Positions 1 to 9,136 of a DNA stretch of 49,845 nt are shown piece after piece. The translations under genes and the position numbers were made by a program. Source of the stretch: Prevotella sp. (GTDB lineage: Bacteria; Bacteroidota; Bacteroidia; Bacteroidales; Bacteroidaceae); contig JAFZRU010000058.1 in the NCBI GenBank assembly GCA_017619755.1, positions 1-49,845 of the forward strand. The letters run 5' to 3'. The notes under the pieces are model-generated. The model saw only the letters and a list, made by a program, of their open reading frames with translations. It had not been told where the DNA came from and searched no databases. Positions within the stretch are counted from its first letter, which is position 1. Every line of letters starts with the position of its first letter.

Positions 1-1
1 C

Positions 2-2401
2 CGTCTGGGCATCAAGAAGTTCTTCTGGTGGAGCGAGGCCCTGCATGGTGCAGCCAATATGGGTAATGTCACCGTGTTCCCAGAGCCCATTGCCATGGCC
101 TCATCCTTCAATCCTGCTCAGGTATACAAGTGCTTCGATGTGGCCTCTACCGAGTTTCGTGCCCAGTATAATGAACGCATGCAGCGTGGCAGTGGCGAGG
201 ACGAGAAGTTTCATAGTCTCTCTGTGTGGACACCCAATGTCAACATCTTCCGCGACCCACGGTGGGGACGCGGCCAGGAGACTTGCGGCGAAGACCCCTA
301 TATGAATGCCGTTTTAGGCGTGCAAACCGTCCTCGGCATGCAGGGCGATAACGACCGGTATTTCAAAACACACGCCTGTGCCAAGCACTATGCTGTGCAC
401 AGCGGTCCAGAGCCTTTGCGCCATAGATACGACGCCTCCGTCTCCATGCGCGACTTGTGGGAAACCTACCTGCCCGCGTTCAAGGCATTGGTGAAAAAAG
501 GCAACGTGCGCGAGGTGATGTGTGCCTACAATCGATACGAAGGGGTGCCGTGCTGCACCAGCGACCGTCTGCTCGTGGACATCCTTCGCCGGAAATGGGG
601 CTATGACGCCATCGTGCTCACCGACTGCGACGCCATCAACAATTTCTTCAACAGAGGACAGCATGAAACACACCCCGACCCGCTCTCTGCTTCTGTTGAC
701 GCCGTGCTCAACGGCACCGACCTGGAGTGCGGCAAGGTGTTCATGGTTCTCACCGAGGCACTCGAAAAAGGGCTCATCAAGGAGGAGACTCTCGACGAAC
801 ACTTAAGAAAGACCTTGCTCGGACGCTTCGAACTCGGTATGTTCGACCCACCAGAGATGCTGCCCTGGGCCAACTTGAAGCCTGATGTCATCAGCAGCGA
901 GGCGAACGACGAACTTGCCGTCAAGGCGGCAAGGGAGTCAATGGTGCTGCTCAAAAACGACGGAATCCTTCCTCTCTCCAAGGAAGTGAAGACCATCGCC
1001 GTGGTGGGACCCAATGCCGATGATGCAGATTTGCTCAACGGCAATTACGGAGGAACCCCCACACCGGCACACACCCGCACCTTGCTTCAAGGCATCAAGA
1101 ATGCCGTGCCGAACGCCCGCATCATCTATCACAAGGCATGCGAACTCACCGACGAGTACAACACCGTGCACCATCTGCAGGATTTCAACGATGGCAAAGG
1201 AGTTTTCGTGGAATTCTTCAACAACAAGGAACTGCAAGGGGAGCCTGTCAAGACGGACTACTACAATGACATCAATTTCTCCACATTCGGCGCATGGGGC
1301 TTCGCAGAGGGGGTTGACAAGGATGAACTGTCTGTACGTCTCACCGGGAAATACAAGTCAACATTCACAGGAGAGATGAAATACACTTTCACGAGCGACA
1401 ACGGCTACCTGCTTGTCGTCAACGGCGACACCATTGAAGCGGCCAAACCAGGCGAACGCCAACGTGGTTTCTTCAGAAGAGAAGTGCAATACAAATCATT
1501 CCAAGTTGAAAAAGGAAAGACATACGACCTCCTCCTGGAATACAAGAAAGGCAACGGCAACTTCGCCATGCTTAGGGGTGACATCTGCGAACGCATTCTT
1601 GTTGACTACACGGATTTGGCCAATGAGGTGAAGGTAGCCGACGCCATCATCGTCATAGGAGGCATTTCCGCACGGATGGAGGGCGAGGGAGGCGACAAGG
1701 CCGACATCGAACTGCCCAAGGTGCAGCAACGGCTCGTGCATGCCATGAAGGGAACAGGAAAACCCGTCGTTTACGTCAACTGCTCAGGATCAGCCATCGC
1801 CTTTACCCCCATCGAGAAGCAGTGCGACGCCATCCTTCAAGCCTGGTATGGAGGACAAGGTGGCTCCAAGGCTCTCGCAGACATCATCTTCGGTGACTAC
1901 AATCCCAATGGCAAGTTACCCGTGACATTCTATTCCTCCACGGAAGACCTCCCGGACTTCCTCGACTACAGCATGGACAACCGCACCTACCGCTATTTCC
2001 GTGGAACAGCCCTCTACCCCTTCGGTTACGGACTGTCGTACACCTCCTTCAAATACGGCAAGGGAAAACTCTCGAAAAAGTCGATGAAGGCCAATGGAAA
2101 AGTGCAACTTACCGTACCTGTTACCAACACTGGACAGCGTGCTGGAACTGAAATCGTGGAAGTCTATGTGAAAGCCCTCGACTACCCCGACGCCCCCATC
2201 AAGTCGCTCAAAGGTTTCCAGCGCGTCGAACTTGCAGCAGGAGGAACAGCAAAGGCCGTCATCACACTCGATGGCGAAGCTTTCGAATATTACGATGCAT
2301 CCATCGATGAACTATCGACACGTCCGGGACGCTATAAAATCCTATATGGAAGTTCTTCGCTCGACAAAGACCTCCAAGCTCTTGACTTTGTGGTGAAATA
2401 G
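2..2401 (+). CDS. GH3 family glycoside hydrolase with PA14 domain, beta-xylosidase/beta-glucosidase type (5' partial)
   Basis: The reading frame is open from base 2, so the gene enters from outside the window; the signal peptide and roughly the first 60-100 residues are missing. It is a retaining glycosidase that removes terminal sugars from the non-reducing end of plant-type oligosaccharides, probably in the periplasm. Seen: the GH3 barrel with RWGRGQETCGEDPY and the nucleophile Asp in VLTDCDAI (Asp codon at 623-625); a PA14-like insertion at about 1230-1600 (TSDNGYLLVVNGD); the motif SARMEGEGGDKADIELP, whose EGEG Glu is the expected acid/base in xylosidase-type GH3 enzymes; and a C-terminal Fn3-like domain from about 2100. 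The SDC-type nucleophile motif and EGEG favour beta-xylosidase over beta-glucosidase, but specificity is inferred. An LD-carboxypeptidase gene starts 29 bases after its stop, so the two may be co-transcribed. Confidence 0.92.
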   Translation, partial: RLGIKKFFWWSEALHGAANMGNVTVFPEPIAMASSFNPAQVYKCFDVASTEFRAQYNERMQRGSGEDEKFHSLSVWTPNVNIFRDPRWGRGQETCGEDPYMNAVLGVQTVLGMQGDNDRYFKTHACAKHYAVHSGPEPLRHRYDASVSMRDLWETYLPAFKALVKKGNVREVMCAYNRYEGVPCCTSDRLLVDILRRKWGYDAIVLTDCDAINNFFNRGQHETHPDPLSASVDAVLNGTDLECGKVFMVLTEALEKGLIKEETLDEHLRKTLLGRFELGMFDPPEMLPWANLKPDVISSEANDELAVKAARESMVLLKNDGILPLSKEVKTIAVVGPNADDADLLNGNYGGTPTPAHTRTLLQGIKNAVPNARIIYHKACELTDEYNTVHHLQDFNDGKGVFVEFFNNKELQGEPVKTDYYNDINFSTFGAWGFAEGVDKDELSVRLTGKYKSTFTGEMKYTFTSDNGYLLVVNGDTIEAAKPGERQRGFFRREVQYKSFQVEKGKTYDLLLEYKKGNGNFAMLRGDICERILVDYTDLANEVKVADAIIVIGGISARMEGEGGDKADIELPKVQQRLVHAMKGTGKPVVYVNCSGSAIAFTPIEKQCDAILQAWYGGQGGSKALADIIFGDYNPNGKLPVTFYSSTEDLPDFLDYSMDNRTYRYFRGTALYPFGYGLSYTSFKYGKGKLSKKSMKANGKVQLTVPVTNTGQRAGTEIVEVYVKALDYPDAPIKSLKGFQRVELAAGGTAKAVITLDGEAFEYYDASIDELSTRPGRYKILYGSSSLDKDLQALDFVVK

Positions 2402-2430
2402 AAACACAAGACAAGAAACACATTTCTTGA

Positions 2431-3558
2431 ATGAGTAAGATAGCAACAATCATCATCATGTCAACAAGAAAAAAGAGTGTTATTTTCAAAGGGATGATAG
2501 GTTTCGTCCTTGTATTCTGGTGTATGCATGCATTTTCCTTGCCTGTATGCGCAGACCACAAGGACGATTCACCTACCAACAAAGGCAACGGCCAATGCGT
2601 GTCACCACCCTTCTTGAAACCAGGCGACAAGGTGGCATTGATCTCACCGGCATACGCCACATCGATGGAGAATGTGGAGAACACGGTCAAGGTGCTGCAA
2701 GGATGGGGATGGACACCAGTCGTCGGCCCCAACGTGGGTAAAGTATATGCAGGAAAATACTCTGGTACGGTGGAGGAGCGAGTGGCCGACATCAGATGGG
2801 CACTCGACAATCCCGACGTGAAAGCCATCATCTGCAACAGAGGAGGGTATGGAACCATCCAATATGTCAACGAGTTGACCCTTCAGGAACTCGCCTCGCA
2901 TCCCAAATGGATTGTTGGATTCAGCGACATCACCACGCTCCACGGTTTGCAGACGTGCGCCGGCGTGATGAGCATCCACGGCACCATGAGCTCTTTCCTC
3001 GGACCTTCGGGTGGCCGAGACGCCACCAGTACGTTGATGCGCGACATCCTCATGGGCATCATTCCACGATACGAGGTTCCGGCTCATCCCTGCAATATCA
3101 CCGGTAGGGCTCGCGGAATGTTGGTGGGAGGCAACATTTGCACTTTCGCTCCCCTCCTTGGCTCACAAGCCGATGCCACAGCCTTCGACGACATCATCCT
3201 CTTTATTGAAGAGGTGGAGGAGTCGATGCACAACCTCGACCGCCTCTTCAACATGCTCCAACTCAACGGAGTGTTGGCTCGATGCAAGGGTGTCGTGCTG
3301 GGAGAATTCACAGGTTGTCGTGCCGACCTTGAATATGAGAGCGTGGAATACCTCTACAGACAATACTTGGAGAAATACAACATACCCGTGCTATGCGGAT
3401 TCCCCGCAGGACATGGCGATGTGAACCTACCGCTCATCATGGGTGCTCCCGTCACCCTCGACGTACGAGCCGACGGCGCCACCCTCACCTTTGACATCAT
3501 TGGAGAGCAGCGCACCATACGCACGGAGACCATCTTGCCGGCAGACACATCCAAGTAG
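2431..3558 (+). CDS. LD-carboxypeptidase, peptidase family S66 (muramoyl-tetrapeptide carboxypeptidase), exported
   Basis: Family S66 enzymes cut the terminal D-Ala from tetrapeptide stems of peptidoglycan during cell-wall recycling. The expected Ser-Glu-His triad is visible, numbering from 2431: Ser165 in VGFSDIT, Glu260 in LFIEEVEES and His328 in PAGHGDVNLP. The family Gly-rich motif RGGYG is also present. At 375 residues it is longer than the roughly 300-residue cytoplasmic LdcA because it has an N-terminal extension with a hydrophobic stretch (GMIGFVLVFWCMHAF), which reads as a signal peptide ending near VCA-D. The ATG at 2458 (MSTRKKS) gives a more ordinary signal peptide than the one at 2431, and the choice is open. 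It lies 29 bases after the GH3 gene, but the two share no obvious pathway. Confidence 0.9.
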   Translation: MSKIATIIIMSTRKKSVIFKGMIGFVLVFWCMHAFSLPVCADHKDDSPTNKGNGQCVSPPFLKPGDKVALISPAYATSMENVENTVKVLQGWGWTPVVGPNVGKVYAGKYSGTVEERVADIRWALDNPDVKAIICNRGGYGTIQYVNELTLQELASHPKWIVGFSDITTLHGLQTCAGVMSIHGTMSSFLGPSGGRDATSTLMRDILMGIIPRYEVPAHPCNITGRARGMLVGGNICTFAPLLGSQADATAFDDIILFIEEVEESMHNLDRLFNMLQLNGVLARCKGVVLGEFTGCRADLEYESVEYLYRQYLEKYNIPVLCGFPAGHGDVNLPLIMGAPVTLDVRADGATLTFDIIGEQRTIRTETILPADTSK

Positions 3559-3602
3559 GACTTCAAAGTAGGAGGAATGGAACTATTAATTTCAGTGAAA
3601 AG

Positions 3603-3634
3603 TTTGGTGTTTTGAAAAAAAGATAATACTTTTG
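3603..3634 (+). promoter_or_regulatory. Bacteroidetes-type promoter for ispE
   Basis: The -33 box TTTG (3603-3606) is followed by exactly 20 bases and then the -7 box TACTTTTG (3627-3634), a perfect match to TAnnTTTG. Transcription should start near 3641, only about 20 bases before the ATG at 3662. This rules out the longer reading frame that would begin with TTG at 3632, inside the -7 box. Confidence 0.8.
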
Positions 3635-3661
3635 TGGCATGAACCAAAGTTTCATATTGCC

Positions 3662-4504
3662 ATGATTATCTTCCCTTGTGCAAAAATCAACCTGGGGCTC
3701 AACATCGTGTCCCGGCGGAGTGACGGATACCATAACTTAGAGACTGTCTTCTACCCTATCCCTCTTTATGACGCACTCTCCGTGCACAAGATGGACCATG
3801 ACTTCCCCAGCGACACACCGTGCGACCTGAAAGTCACTGGGATGGACATCGAGGGCGACGAGGCCAACAACTTGGTGGTGAAGGCATACCACCTGCTGTC
3901 CAAGGACTTCCGACTACCACGGATCCATGCACACTTGTATAAACGAATACCCACGCAGGCTGGAATGGGCGGCGGCTCAAGCGACGCCGCATATATGATC
4001 CGGCTGTTGGACGAGGAGTTCCACCTCAACATGGGCATTGCCGAAATGGAACGGTATGCTGCTCAACTGGGTGCCGACTGCGCATTCTTCATCACCTCTG
4101 AAACAGCATTCGCACAAGGAAAGGGCGAAATACTTGAACCCGCTGATGATGAATTCGGCAACCTCGACGGTTATTACCTGGCACTCGTGAAACCAGACAT
4201 CGCCGTCTCCACACGTGAGGCTTTCTCCAAAATAGAACCACGCAAGCCCGAAAAATGTTGTCGAGACATTGTCAGGCAACCTATCGACACCTGGCGTGAC
4301 CAACTCACTAATGATTTCGAAAAGTCCATCTTCGACATATATCCTGAAATCGGACGAATCAAGGAAAAACTCTACGACCATGGGGCGGCATACGCACAAA
4401 TGACTGGTAGTGGAAGTTGTGTTTTTGGCATCTTCAAGCATAGTCCGCAGCCCATCGGCAGCCTCTTTCCCGACTGCTTCACGCAGGTATTGAAACTGAA
4501 ATGA
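3662..4504 (+). CDS. ispE: 4-diphosphocytidyl-2-C-methyl-D-erythritol kinase
   Basis: IspE phosphorylates CDP-methylerythritol with ATP, the fourth step of the non-mevalonate (MEP) route to isoprenoids. The 280-residue protein begins MIIFPCAKINLGL, with the substrate-contacting Lys8, and carries the GHMP-kinase ATP loop AGMGGGSSDA (about residues 100-109) and LGADCAFF further on; length and motifs match the family. The start at 3662 was chosen because the family begins at this point and the promoter's -7 box covers the alternative TTG start. A Nudix hydrolase starts 18 bases after the stop, so the two are likely transcribed together. Nothing unusual was seen. Confidence 0.96.
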   Translation: MIIFPCAKINLGLNIVSRRSDGYHNLETVFYPIPLYDALSVHKMDHDFPSDTPCDLKVTGMDIEGDEANNLVVKAYHLLSKDFRLPRIHAHLYKRIPTQAGMGGGSSDAAYMIRLLDEEFHLNMGIAEMERYAAQLGADCAFFITSETAFAQGKGEILEPADDEFGNLDGYYLALVKPDIAVSTREAFSKIEPRKPEKCCRDIVRQPIDTWRDQLTNDFEKSIFDIYPEIGRIKEKLYDHGAAYAQMTGSGSCVFGIFKHSPQPIGSLFPDCFTQVLKLK

Positions 4505-4522
4505 CACCAACACCCCAACATC

Positions 4523-5023
4523 ATGGACAACCTGCAAGAACTTTTCCCCATTGTTGACGAAGATGGACGTGTCATAGGCAGCATCAACAGGAAGCAGGCA
4601 CACGACGGTTCTAAAATCTTGCATCCCGTCGTTCATCTGCACCTTTTCAACAGCAAGGGCGAACTTTACTTGCAGAAACGCCCCGAATGGAAAGACATAC
4701 AACCCGGAAAATGGGACACCGCCACTGGAGGACACGTAGATTACGGAGAGAGCATCGACCATGCCCTCCGTCGAGAAGTGGGCGAAGAATTGGGAGTGAC
4801 CGATTTCGAAGCTCATTTTATGGACAAATACGTGTTCAACGGCAAACAAGAGCGTGAGTTGGTGTATGTGTATAAAACCACTTACGATGGAGCCGTCTGC
4901 CTCAACCCCAATGAACTGGATGGCGGACGTTTTTTCAGCAAGGATGAAATCATGGAGAGGATGGGAAAAGATTTTTTCACTCCCAATTTTGAAGAAGAAT
5001 ATATGCGAATTTTCGGCAAATGA
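4523..5023 (+). CDS. Nudix hydrolase
   Basis: A 166-residue protein with a complete Nudix box from about residue 70 (GHVDYGESIDHALRREVGEE), containing the REVGEE metal-binding helix. Nudix enzymes hydrolyse nucleoside diphosphates linked to another moiety, using Mg2+. The preceding residues (LHLFNSKGELYLQKRPEWKD, then PGKWDTATGG) resemble the isopentenyl-diphosphate isomerase/YfcD-like branch. That, together with its place 18 bases after ispE, makes a link to isoprenoid metabolism tempting. However, this branch is broad and includes many housecleaning enzymes, so the substrate is not called. There is no signal peptide, so it should act in the cytoplasm. Confidence 0.9.
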   Translation: MDNLQELFPIVDEDGRVIGSINRKQAHDGSKILHPVVHLHLFNSKGELYLQKRPEWKDIQPGKWDTATGGHVDYGESIDHALRREVGEELGVTDFEAHFMDKYVFNGKQERELVYVYKTTYDGAVCLNPNELDGGRFFSKDEIMERMGKDFFTPNFEEEYMRIFGK

Positions 5024-5108
5024 TAGATTTTGGCACACTCTTTGATTAATCTCAGTAGTAATTGATGAAGAAAATAAGGTATTAAAAGAATAAGAAAGGT
5101 ATCGAAGT

Positions 5109-7637
5109 ATGACAAGCCAGTTTTCACCACGAGTATCCGAGATACTCTCCTATAGCCGTGAGGAAGCGACTCGCCTTGCCAGCAAATGTGTTAGCCCCGA
5201 GCACCTCCTGATGGGCATCCTCAGAGGGTGTTCCCCAGAGGTAAAAAGATTGTTTGAGCGTTTTTCGGTCAGTTTGCCCTCTATGAAGGAGGAGTTGGAA
5301 AACCGAGTGAAACAAAGAGCAGGAGGCGAAGTGCTCAACCCACGTGATTTGATGCTCGACGACCAAGCCAGCAACATTCTCAAACTCGCTGTGTTGGAAG
5401 CACGATTGCAACGCACGGACTGGGTGGACGTGCAACACTTGTTACTTGCCATGCTTCATGACAAAGTTGACAATGGCGCAAAGATTGTATTGGAACAAAA
5501 CAACATGGACTATTCGGAAACATTGAAATATTTTCAGCAAAAAGCCGGACAGACACAAGACGGCATAGGCCTCCCCGATGATGCGGAGGAGGATGACGAC
5601 ATGGGGGTGGGAGCCACCTCCGGCAACACGGCCCAAAACACGACGACACAAACACGGAAACCAGCCGGCAAGACACCTGTGCTGGACAATTTCTCCACCG
5701 ACCTCACACAAGCTGCAGCCGAGAGCAAACTCGACCCCGTGGTGGGAAGGGAAAAGGAAATGCAGAGAGTAATGGAAATTCTTTGTCGAAGAAAGAAAAA
5801 CAACCCCATTCTCATCGGTGAACCCGGCGTGGGAAAGAGCGCCATCGTGGAGGGTTTGGCACAGATGATTGTCAAGCACCGCACCTCGCCCATCTTGTTC
5901 AACAAGAGACTCGTCAGCCTCGATCTCACATCCGTCGTCGCAGGCACTAAATACCGCGGACAATTCGAGGAGCGCATCAAAGCCCTCATCAAGGAACTGG
6001 AGCAAAGCCCGGACATCATCGTCTTCATCGACGAGGTGCACACCATCATCGGCGCCGGCTCCACACCCGGTTCCATGGATGCCGCAAACATCCTCAAGCC
6101 GGCTCTCGCACGGGGAACCATACAGTGCATCGGAGCCACCACGCTTGATGAATACCGAAACAGCATCGAAAAGGACGGCGCACTCGAAAGGCGCTTCCAA
6201 AAGGTGATGGTGGAGCCCACCTCGTCCGAAGAGACCTTGCAAATACTGCAGAACATCAGAGACCGGTATGAGCAACACCACCACGTCAACTACAGCGAAG
6301 AAGCCCTGACCAGTTGCGTGAAACTCACCGAGCGTTACGTCACAGACCGCTCATTCCCCGACAAGGCCATCGATGCCATGGACGAGGTGGGCGCACGTGT
6401 ACACCTGCAACATGCACAAATACCTCCAGAGATCGCTGCCAAGGAAAAAGAAATCGAAGAGGTGAAGGTAAAAAAACGCAATGCCGTTGCCAACCAGAAC
6501 TATGAACTGGCAGCACGCTACCGCGACCAGCAGACTCAGATGGAGGAAGAGTTGCAGCGTATGAACGACGAATGGAGCAACGGCGACGACGGCAAACGCG
6601 AAGAGGTGACCGAGAGCGAGGTGGCCGACGTGGTGTCAATGATGACCGGCGTGCCGGTACAGCGTATGGCGGAGGCGGAAGGCGTCAGGTTGCGCAACAT
6701 GGGCAACGAGTTGAAAAAAGCAGTCATAGCACAGGACGCTGCCATTGAGAAAATGGTGAAGGCCATCCAGCGCAACCGCGTGGGACTCAAAGACCCGAAC
6801 CATCCCATCGGAGCATTCATGTTCTTAGGTCCCACCGGCGTGGGCAAGACCTACCTGGCCAAGAAACTCGCAGAGCAGATGTTTGGAAGCGCGGAAGACT
6901 TGATACGCGTCGACATGAACGAATATACAGAAAGTTTCAACGTCTCACGGCTGGTGGGAGCGCCTCCGGGATACGTGGGTTATGAAGAGGGCGGACAACT
7001 CACTGAAAAAGTGAGAAGACACCCCTACTCCATCGTCCTGCTCGACGAGATAGAGAAGGCACACGGCAACGTTTTCAACCTCCTGCTGCAAGTCCTCGAC
7101 GAAGGGCGACTGACCGACGGCAACGGACGTTTGGTGGATTTCCGCAACACGGTGATTATCATGACATCCAATGCGGGAACCCGTCAGCTCAAAGAGTTTG
7201 GAAGAGGCGTGGGATTCAATGCAGGAGGCACCTTGGGGCTGAGCCTCAACGAGAGCGACAAGGAGCACGCACGTTCCATCATTCAGAAGAGCCTTAGCAA
7301 GCAGTTCGCACCCGAATTCCTCAACCGCCTCGACGAAATCATCACCTTTGACCAACTCGACCTGGAGGCCATCAAGAAAATCATCGACATCGAACTTTCC
7401 GGCCTCTTCAAACGTGTGGAAGCCCTCGGCTATCATCTTGAAATCACCGATTCCGCCAAGGAATTCGTGGCGGTGAAGGGCTACGACGTACAGTTTGGCG
7501 CCCGACCGCTGAAAAGGGCCATCCAAAACCACATCGAGGACGGTCTGTGCGAAAAAATCCTCGGAGGCGAGGTGCAGCAAGGAGCAACCATCAAGATAGA
7601 CAAGGCTCCCGACAAGGAGGCTCTTGTTTTCGAATAA
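5109..7637 (+). CDS. clpC: ATP-dependent Clp protease ATP-binding subunit ClpC
   Basis: An 842-residue AAA+ unfoldase that feeds proteins to the ClpP peptidase in the cytoplasm. Domains in order: the N-terminal Clp-N double repeat (about residues 1-150); a linker rich in Asp, Thr and Gln (about 150-185); AAA-1 with Walker A GEPGVGKS (from residue 237) and Walker B IVFIDEVHT; a UVR-type coiled segment (KKRNAVANQNYELAARYRDQ), which separates ClpC from ClpA and ClpB; AAA-2 with Walker A GPTGVGKT (from residue 574) and Walker B IVLLDEIEK; and a C-terminal small domain with GARPLKRAIQ. Length and order match the family. The 85 bases upstream show no clear promoter. A hairpin follows the stop. Confidence 0.95.
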   Translation: MTSQFSPRVSEILSYSREEATRLASKCVSPEHLLMGILRGCSPEVKRLFERFSVSLPSMKEELENRVKQRAGGEVLNPRDLMLDDQASNILKLAVLEARLQRTDWVDVQHLLLAMLHDKVDNGAKIVLEQNNMDYSETLKYFQQKAGQTQDGIGLPDDAEEDDDMGVGATSGNTAQNTTTQTRKPAGKTPVLDNFSTDLTQAAAESKLDPVVGREKEMQRVMEILCRRKKNNPILIGEPGVGKSAIVEGLAQMIVKHRTSPILFNKRLVSLDLTSVVAGTKYRGQFEERIKALIKELEQSPDIIVFIDEVHTIIGAGSTPGSMDAANILKPALARGTIQCIGATTLDEYRNSIEKDGALERRFQKVMVEPTSSEETLQILQNIRDRYEQHHHVNYSEEALTSCVKLTERYVTDRSFPDKAIDAMDEVGARVHLQHAQIPPEIAAKEKEIEEVKVKKRNAVANQNYELAARYRDQQTQMEEELQRMNDEWSNGDDGKREEVTESEVADVVSMMTGVPVQRMAEAEGVRLRNMGNELKKAVIAQDAAIEKMVKAIQRNRVGLKDPNHPIGAFMFLGPTGVGKTYLAKKLAEQMFGSAEDLIRVDMNEYTESFNVSRLVGAPPGYVGYEEGGQLTEKVRRHPYSIVLLDEIEKAHGNVFNLLLQVLDEGRLTDGNGRLVDFRNTVIIMTSNAGTRQLKEFGRGVGFNAGGTLGLSLNESDKEHARSIIQKSLSKQFAPEFLNRLDEIITFDQLDLEAIKKIIDIELSGLFKRVEALGYHLEITDSAKEFVAVKGYDVQFGARPLKRAIQNHIEDGLCEKILGGEVQQGATIKIDKAPDKEALVFE

Positions 7638-7643
7638 ACTACC

Positions 7644-7678
7644 AGAGCGACAGGAGCATGCACATGCCCTGTCGCTCT
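7644..7678 (+). terminator. Inverted repeat after clpC, possible terminator
   Basis: Perfect 11-bp arms, AGAGCGACAGG at 7644-7654 and CCTGTCGCTCT at 7668-7678, enclose a 13-base loop. The hairpin sits 7 bases after the clpC stop and 17 bases before the mgtC-like start. No long T-run follows (only CTTCC), so it may attenuate or stabilise the transcript rather than end it fully. Confidence 0.6.
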
Positions 7679-7694
7679 TCCAATCATTACAAGC

Positions 7695-8360
7695 ATGACA
7701 ACAGAATTCATCCTAAGATTGTTTGCCGGTGCCTTGTTCGGCGGACTCATCGGCTTGGAGCGTGGCTACCGTGCCAAGGAGGCGGGCTTCCGCACACACT
7801 TCCTTGTCGCATTGGGCAGCGCACTCTTCATGGTCATTTCACAGTTCGGATTTGAGGACGTGCTCAAACTGCCTTACAACATACGCCTCGACCCCTCCAG
7901 AGTGGCGGCTCAAGTGGTGAGTGGCATTGGTTTCATCGGTGCAGGAACCATCATTTTCCAAAAGCACGTGGTGAGAGGCCTCACCACCGCTGCTGGCTTG
8001 TGGGTGACAGCGGCCATTGGCATGGCATGCGGGGCAGGAATGTATGTCCTGTCCGGTGCAGCCACCATCTTGGTGCTGTTATGCTTGGAGACGATGAACT
8101 GGCTGATGCAGCGCTTCGGCACACGCAACATCTCCATCACCTTCTCCTCCCCAACGACAACCGACGTGAGCAATGTCATGCAACGCTTGCGCAAAGACGG
8201 CCTGCGCATCGACTCGTACAACTTGCGGGAAACCACTATCGATGGTAAATTATCATACACGGTGACCATGGATGTCATCATGAAGCGAGACAAATATGAT
8301 GCCCGCGTCATGTCGATGATGGAGGAACTTGATGGAGTGAGAGTGGAGAGCATCGAGTAA
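7695..8360 (+). CDS. MgtC/SapB family membrane protein
   Basis: A 221-residue inner-membrane protein. The family signature is clear near the N-terminus: GLIGLERGYRAKEAGFRTH followed by a run of hydrophobic segments (four or five helices within the first 140 residues, including GIGFIGAGTIIF, another conserved MgtC stretch). A short cytoplasmic C-terminal domain of about 80 residues follows. Relatives are linked to growth at low Mg2+, acid survival and ATP-synthase inhibition in enteric pathogens; the role in Bacteroidota is not established, and no Mg2+-sensing leader is visible here. It follows the clpC hairpin and converges with the tetR gene only 23 bases away. Confidence 0.9.
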   Translation: MTTEFILRLFAGALFGGLIGLERGYRAKEAGFRTHFLVALGSALFMVISQFGFEDVLKLPYNIRLDPSRVAAQVVSGIGFIGAGTIIFQKHVVRGLTTAAGLWVTAAIGMACGAGMYVLSGAATILVLLCLETMNWLMQRFGTRNISITFSSPTTTDVSNVMQRLRKDGLRIDSYNLRETTIDGKLSYTVTMDVIMKRDKYDARVMSMMEELDGVRVESIE

Positions 8361-8383
8361 ATGCCCCCCACACGGGAAATGCC

Positions 8384-9007
8384 TCATAGTTTGAGCATCT
8401 CGATACGGCGGAGGCCTTTCTCCGTGCTAAAGCCGCGCAGCATGACCATGACGACATTGCGGATGATTTCCGGCAAAGGAAGGCGCTTGTATAATCCTTT
8501 TTCCATCACATGGCTCATAAACACTTCCACCATGAGGTTGGTGATGTCGTAATCAATATCGCTGCGAAAGAAACCCTCCTCCACCCCGCGCTGCATAAAC
8601 CCTCGCGAACGGCTACGCTGACGCTCGTTACGCTCATTGATGTAGTCAATGAGCTTGGGGTATTTCACCAACTCTGAATAAAAAGCCGGATTTGTCTCGC
8701 TGGCCTCCTCGATGTGAAGCTTCATAAAACATGCAAGGATGTCGATGACAGTGCTTTCTCTTTCACTCACCATATCCTTCAGCTTCTTCTCAAACATCTC
8801 ATCATGGTCGCGTACACATTCATAGAGCAAATCCTCCTTGTTGGTGTATATCTCATAAAGCGTACGCTTAGAGATGGACAGTTCATTGGCAATATCATCC
8901 ATCTTTACAGCCTTGATGCCCTTCTTACGAAAGGCCACCATGGCAGTTGACAGAATTCTGCCGCGCAATTCATAACGATAGATGTTGGTGGTGGATGTTT
9001 TTTGCAT
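8384..9007 (-). CDS. TetR/AcrR family transcriptional regulator
   Basis: The N-terminal helix-turn-helix is clear: RILSTAMVAFRKKGIKAV followed by MDDIANELSISKRTLYEIY and NKEDLLYECV. The C-terminal ligand domain is diverged, as usual for TetR proteins, and gives no clue to the inducer. The frame is open to an ATG at 9028 (214 residues), but the predicted promoter places transcript start near 9030. The ATG at 9007 (MQKTSTTNIY), which leaves a leader of about 22 bases, therefore looks more likely and gives 207 residues. It diverges from maeB and converges with the mgtC-like gene, so both are candidate targets along with itself; the target is inferred from position only. Confidence 0.88.
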   Translation of the reverse strand: MQKTSTTNIYRYELRGRILSTAMVAFRKKGIKAVKMDDIANELSISKRTLYEIYTNKEDLLYECVRDHDEMFEKKLKDMVSERESTVIDILACFMKLHIEEASETNPAFYSELVKYPKLIDYINERNERQRSRSRGFMQRGVEEGFFRSDIDYDITNLMVEVFMSHVMEKGLYKRLPLPEIIRNVVMVMLRGFSTEKGLRRIEMLKL

Positions 9008-9036
9008 GTCAGCCGTATGAATATTCATTCAAAAGG

Positions 9037-9067
9037 CAAAATTAGCATTTTTCCTGAAAACTCCAAA
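9037..9067 (-). promoter_or_regulatory. Bacteroidetes-type promoter for tetR
   Basis: Reading the minus strand, TTTG (9067-9064), a 19-base spacer, then TAATTTTG (9044-9037), a perfect TAnnTTTG. Expected start of transcription is about 9030, which leaves almost no leader for the ATG at 9028 and so supports starting translation at 9007. Confidence 0.72.
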
Positions 9068-9128
9068 ACAAATTGCAGTTTTTTCGTTCTTTTTCCTTCA
9101 ATATGACTGTTTTACGATATGTTTATAG

Positions 9129-9136
9129 TAACTTTG
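9129..9136 (+). promoter_or_regulatory. -7 element of the maeB promoter
   Basis: TAACTTTG matches TAnnTTTG exactly and lies 44 bases before the maeB ATG. No good TTTG sits 19-21 bases upstream; the closest is TGTT at 9108-9111, spaced 17. An inverted repeat TGCAAC/GTTGCA (9135-9140 and 9152-9157) begins inside this element and could be an operator. Confidence 0.6.

Noticed and set aside
3977-5038. 353-codon minus-strand frame antisense to ispE and the Nudix gene
   Set aside because: Runs against two clear enzymes with intact motifs; no promoter or start context, and its residues show no domain. A shadow of G+C-biased third codon positions.
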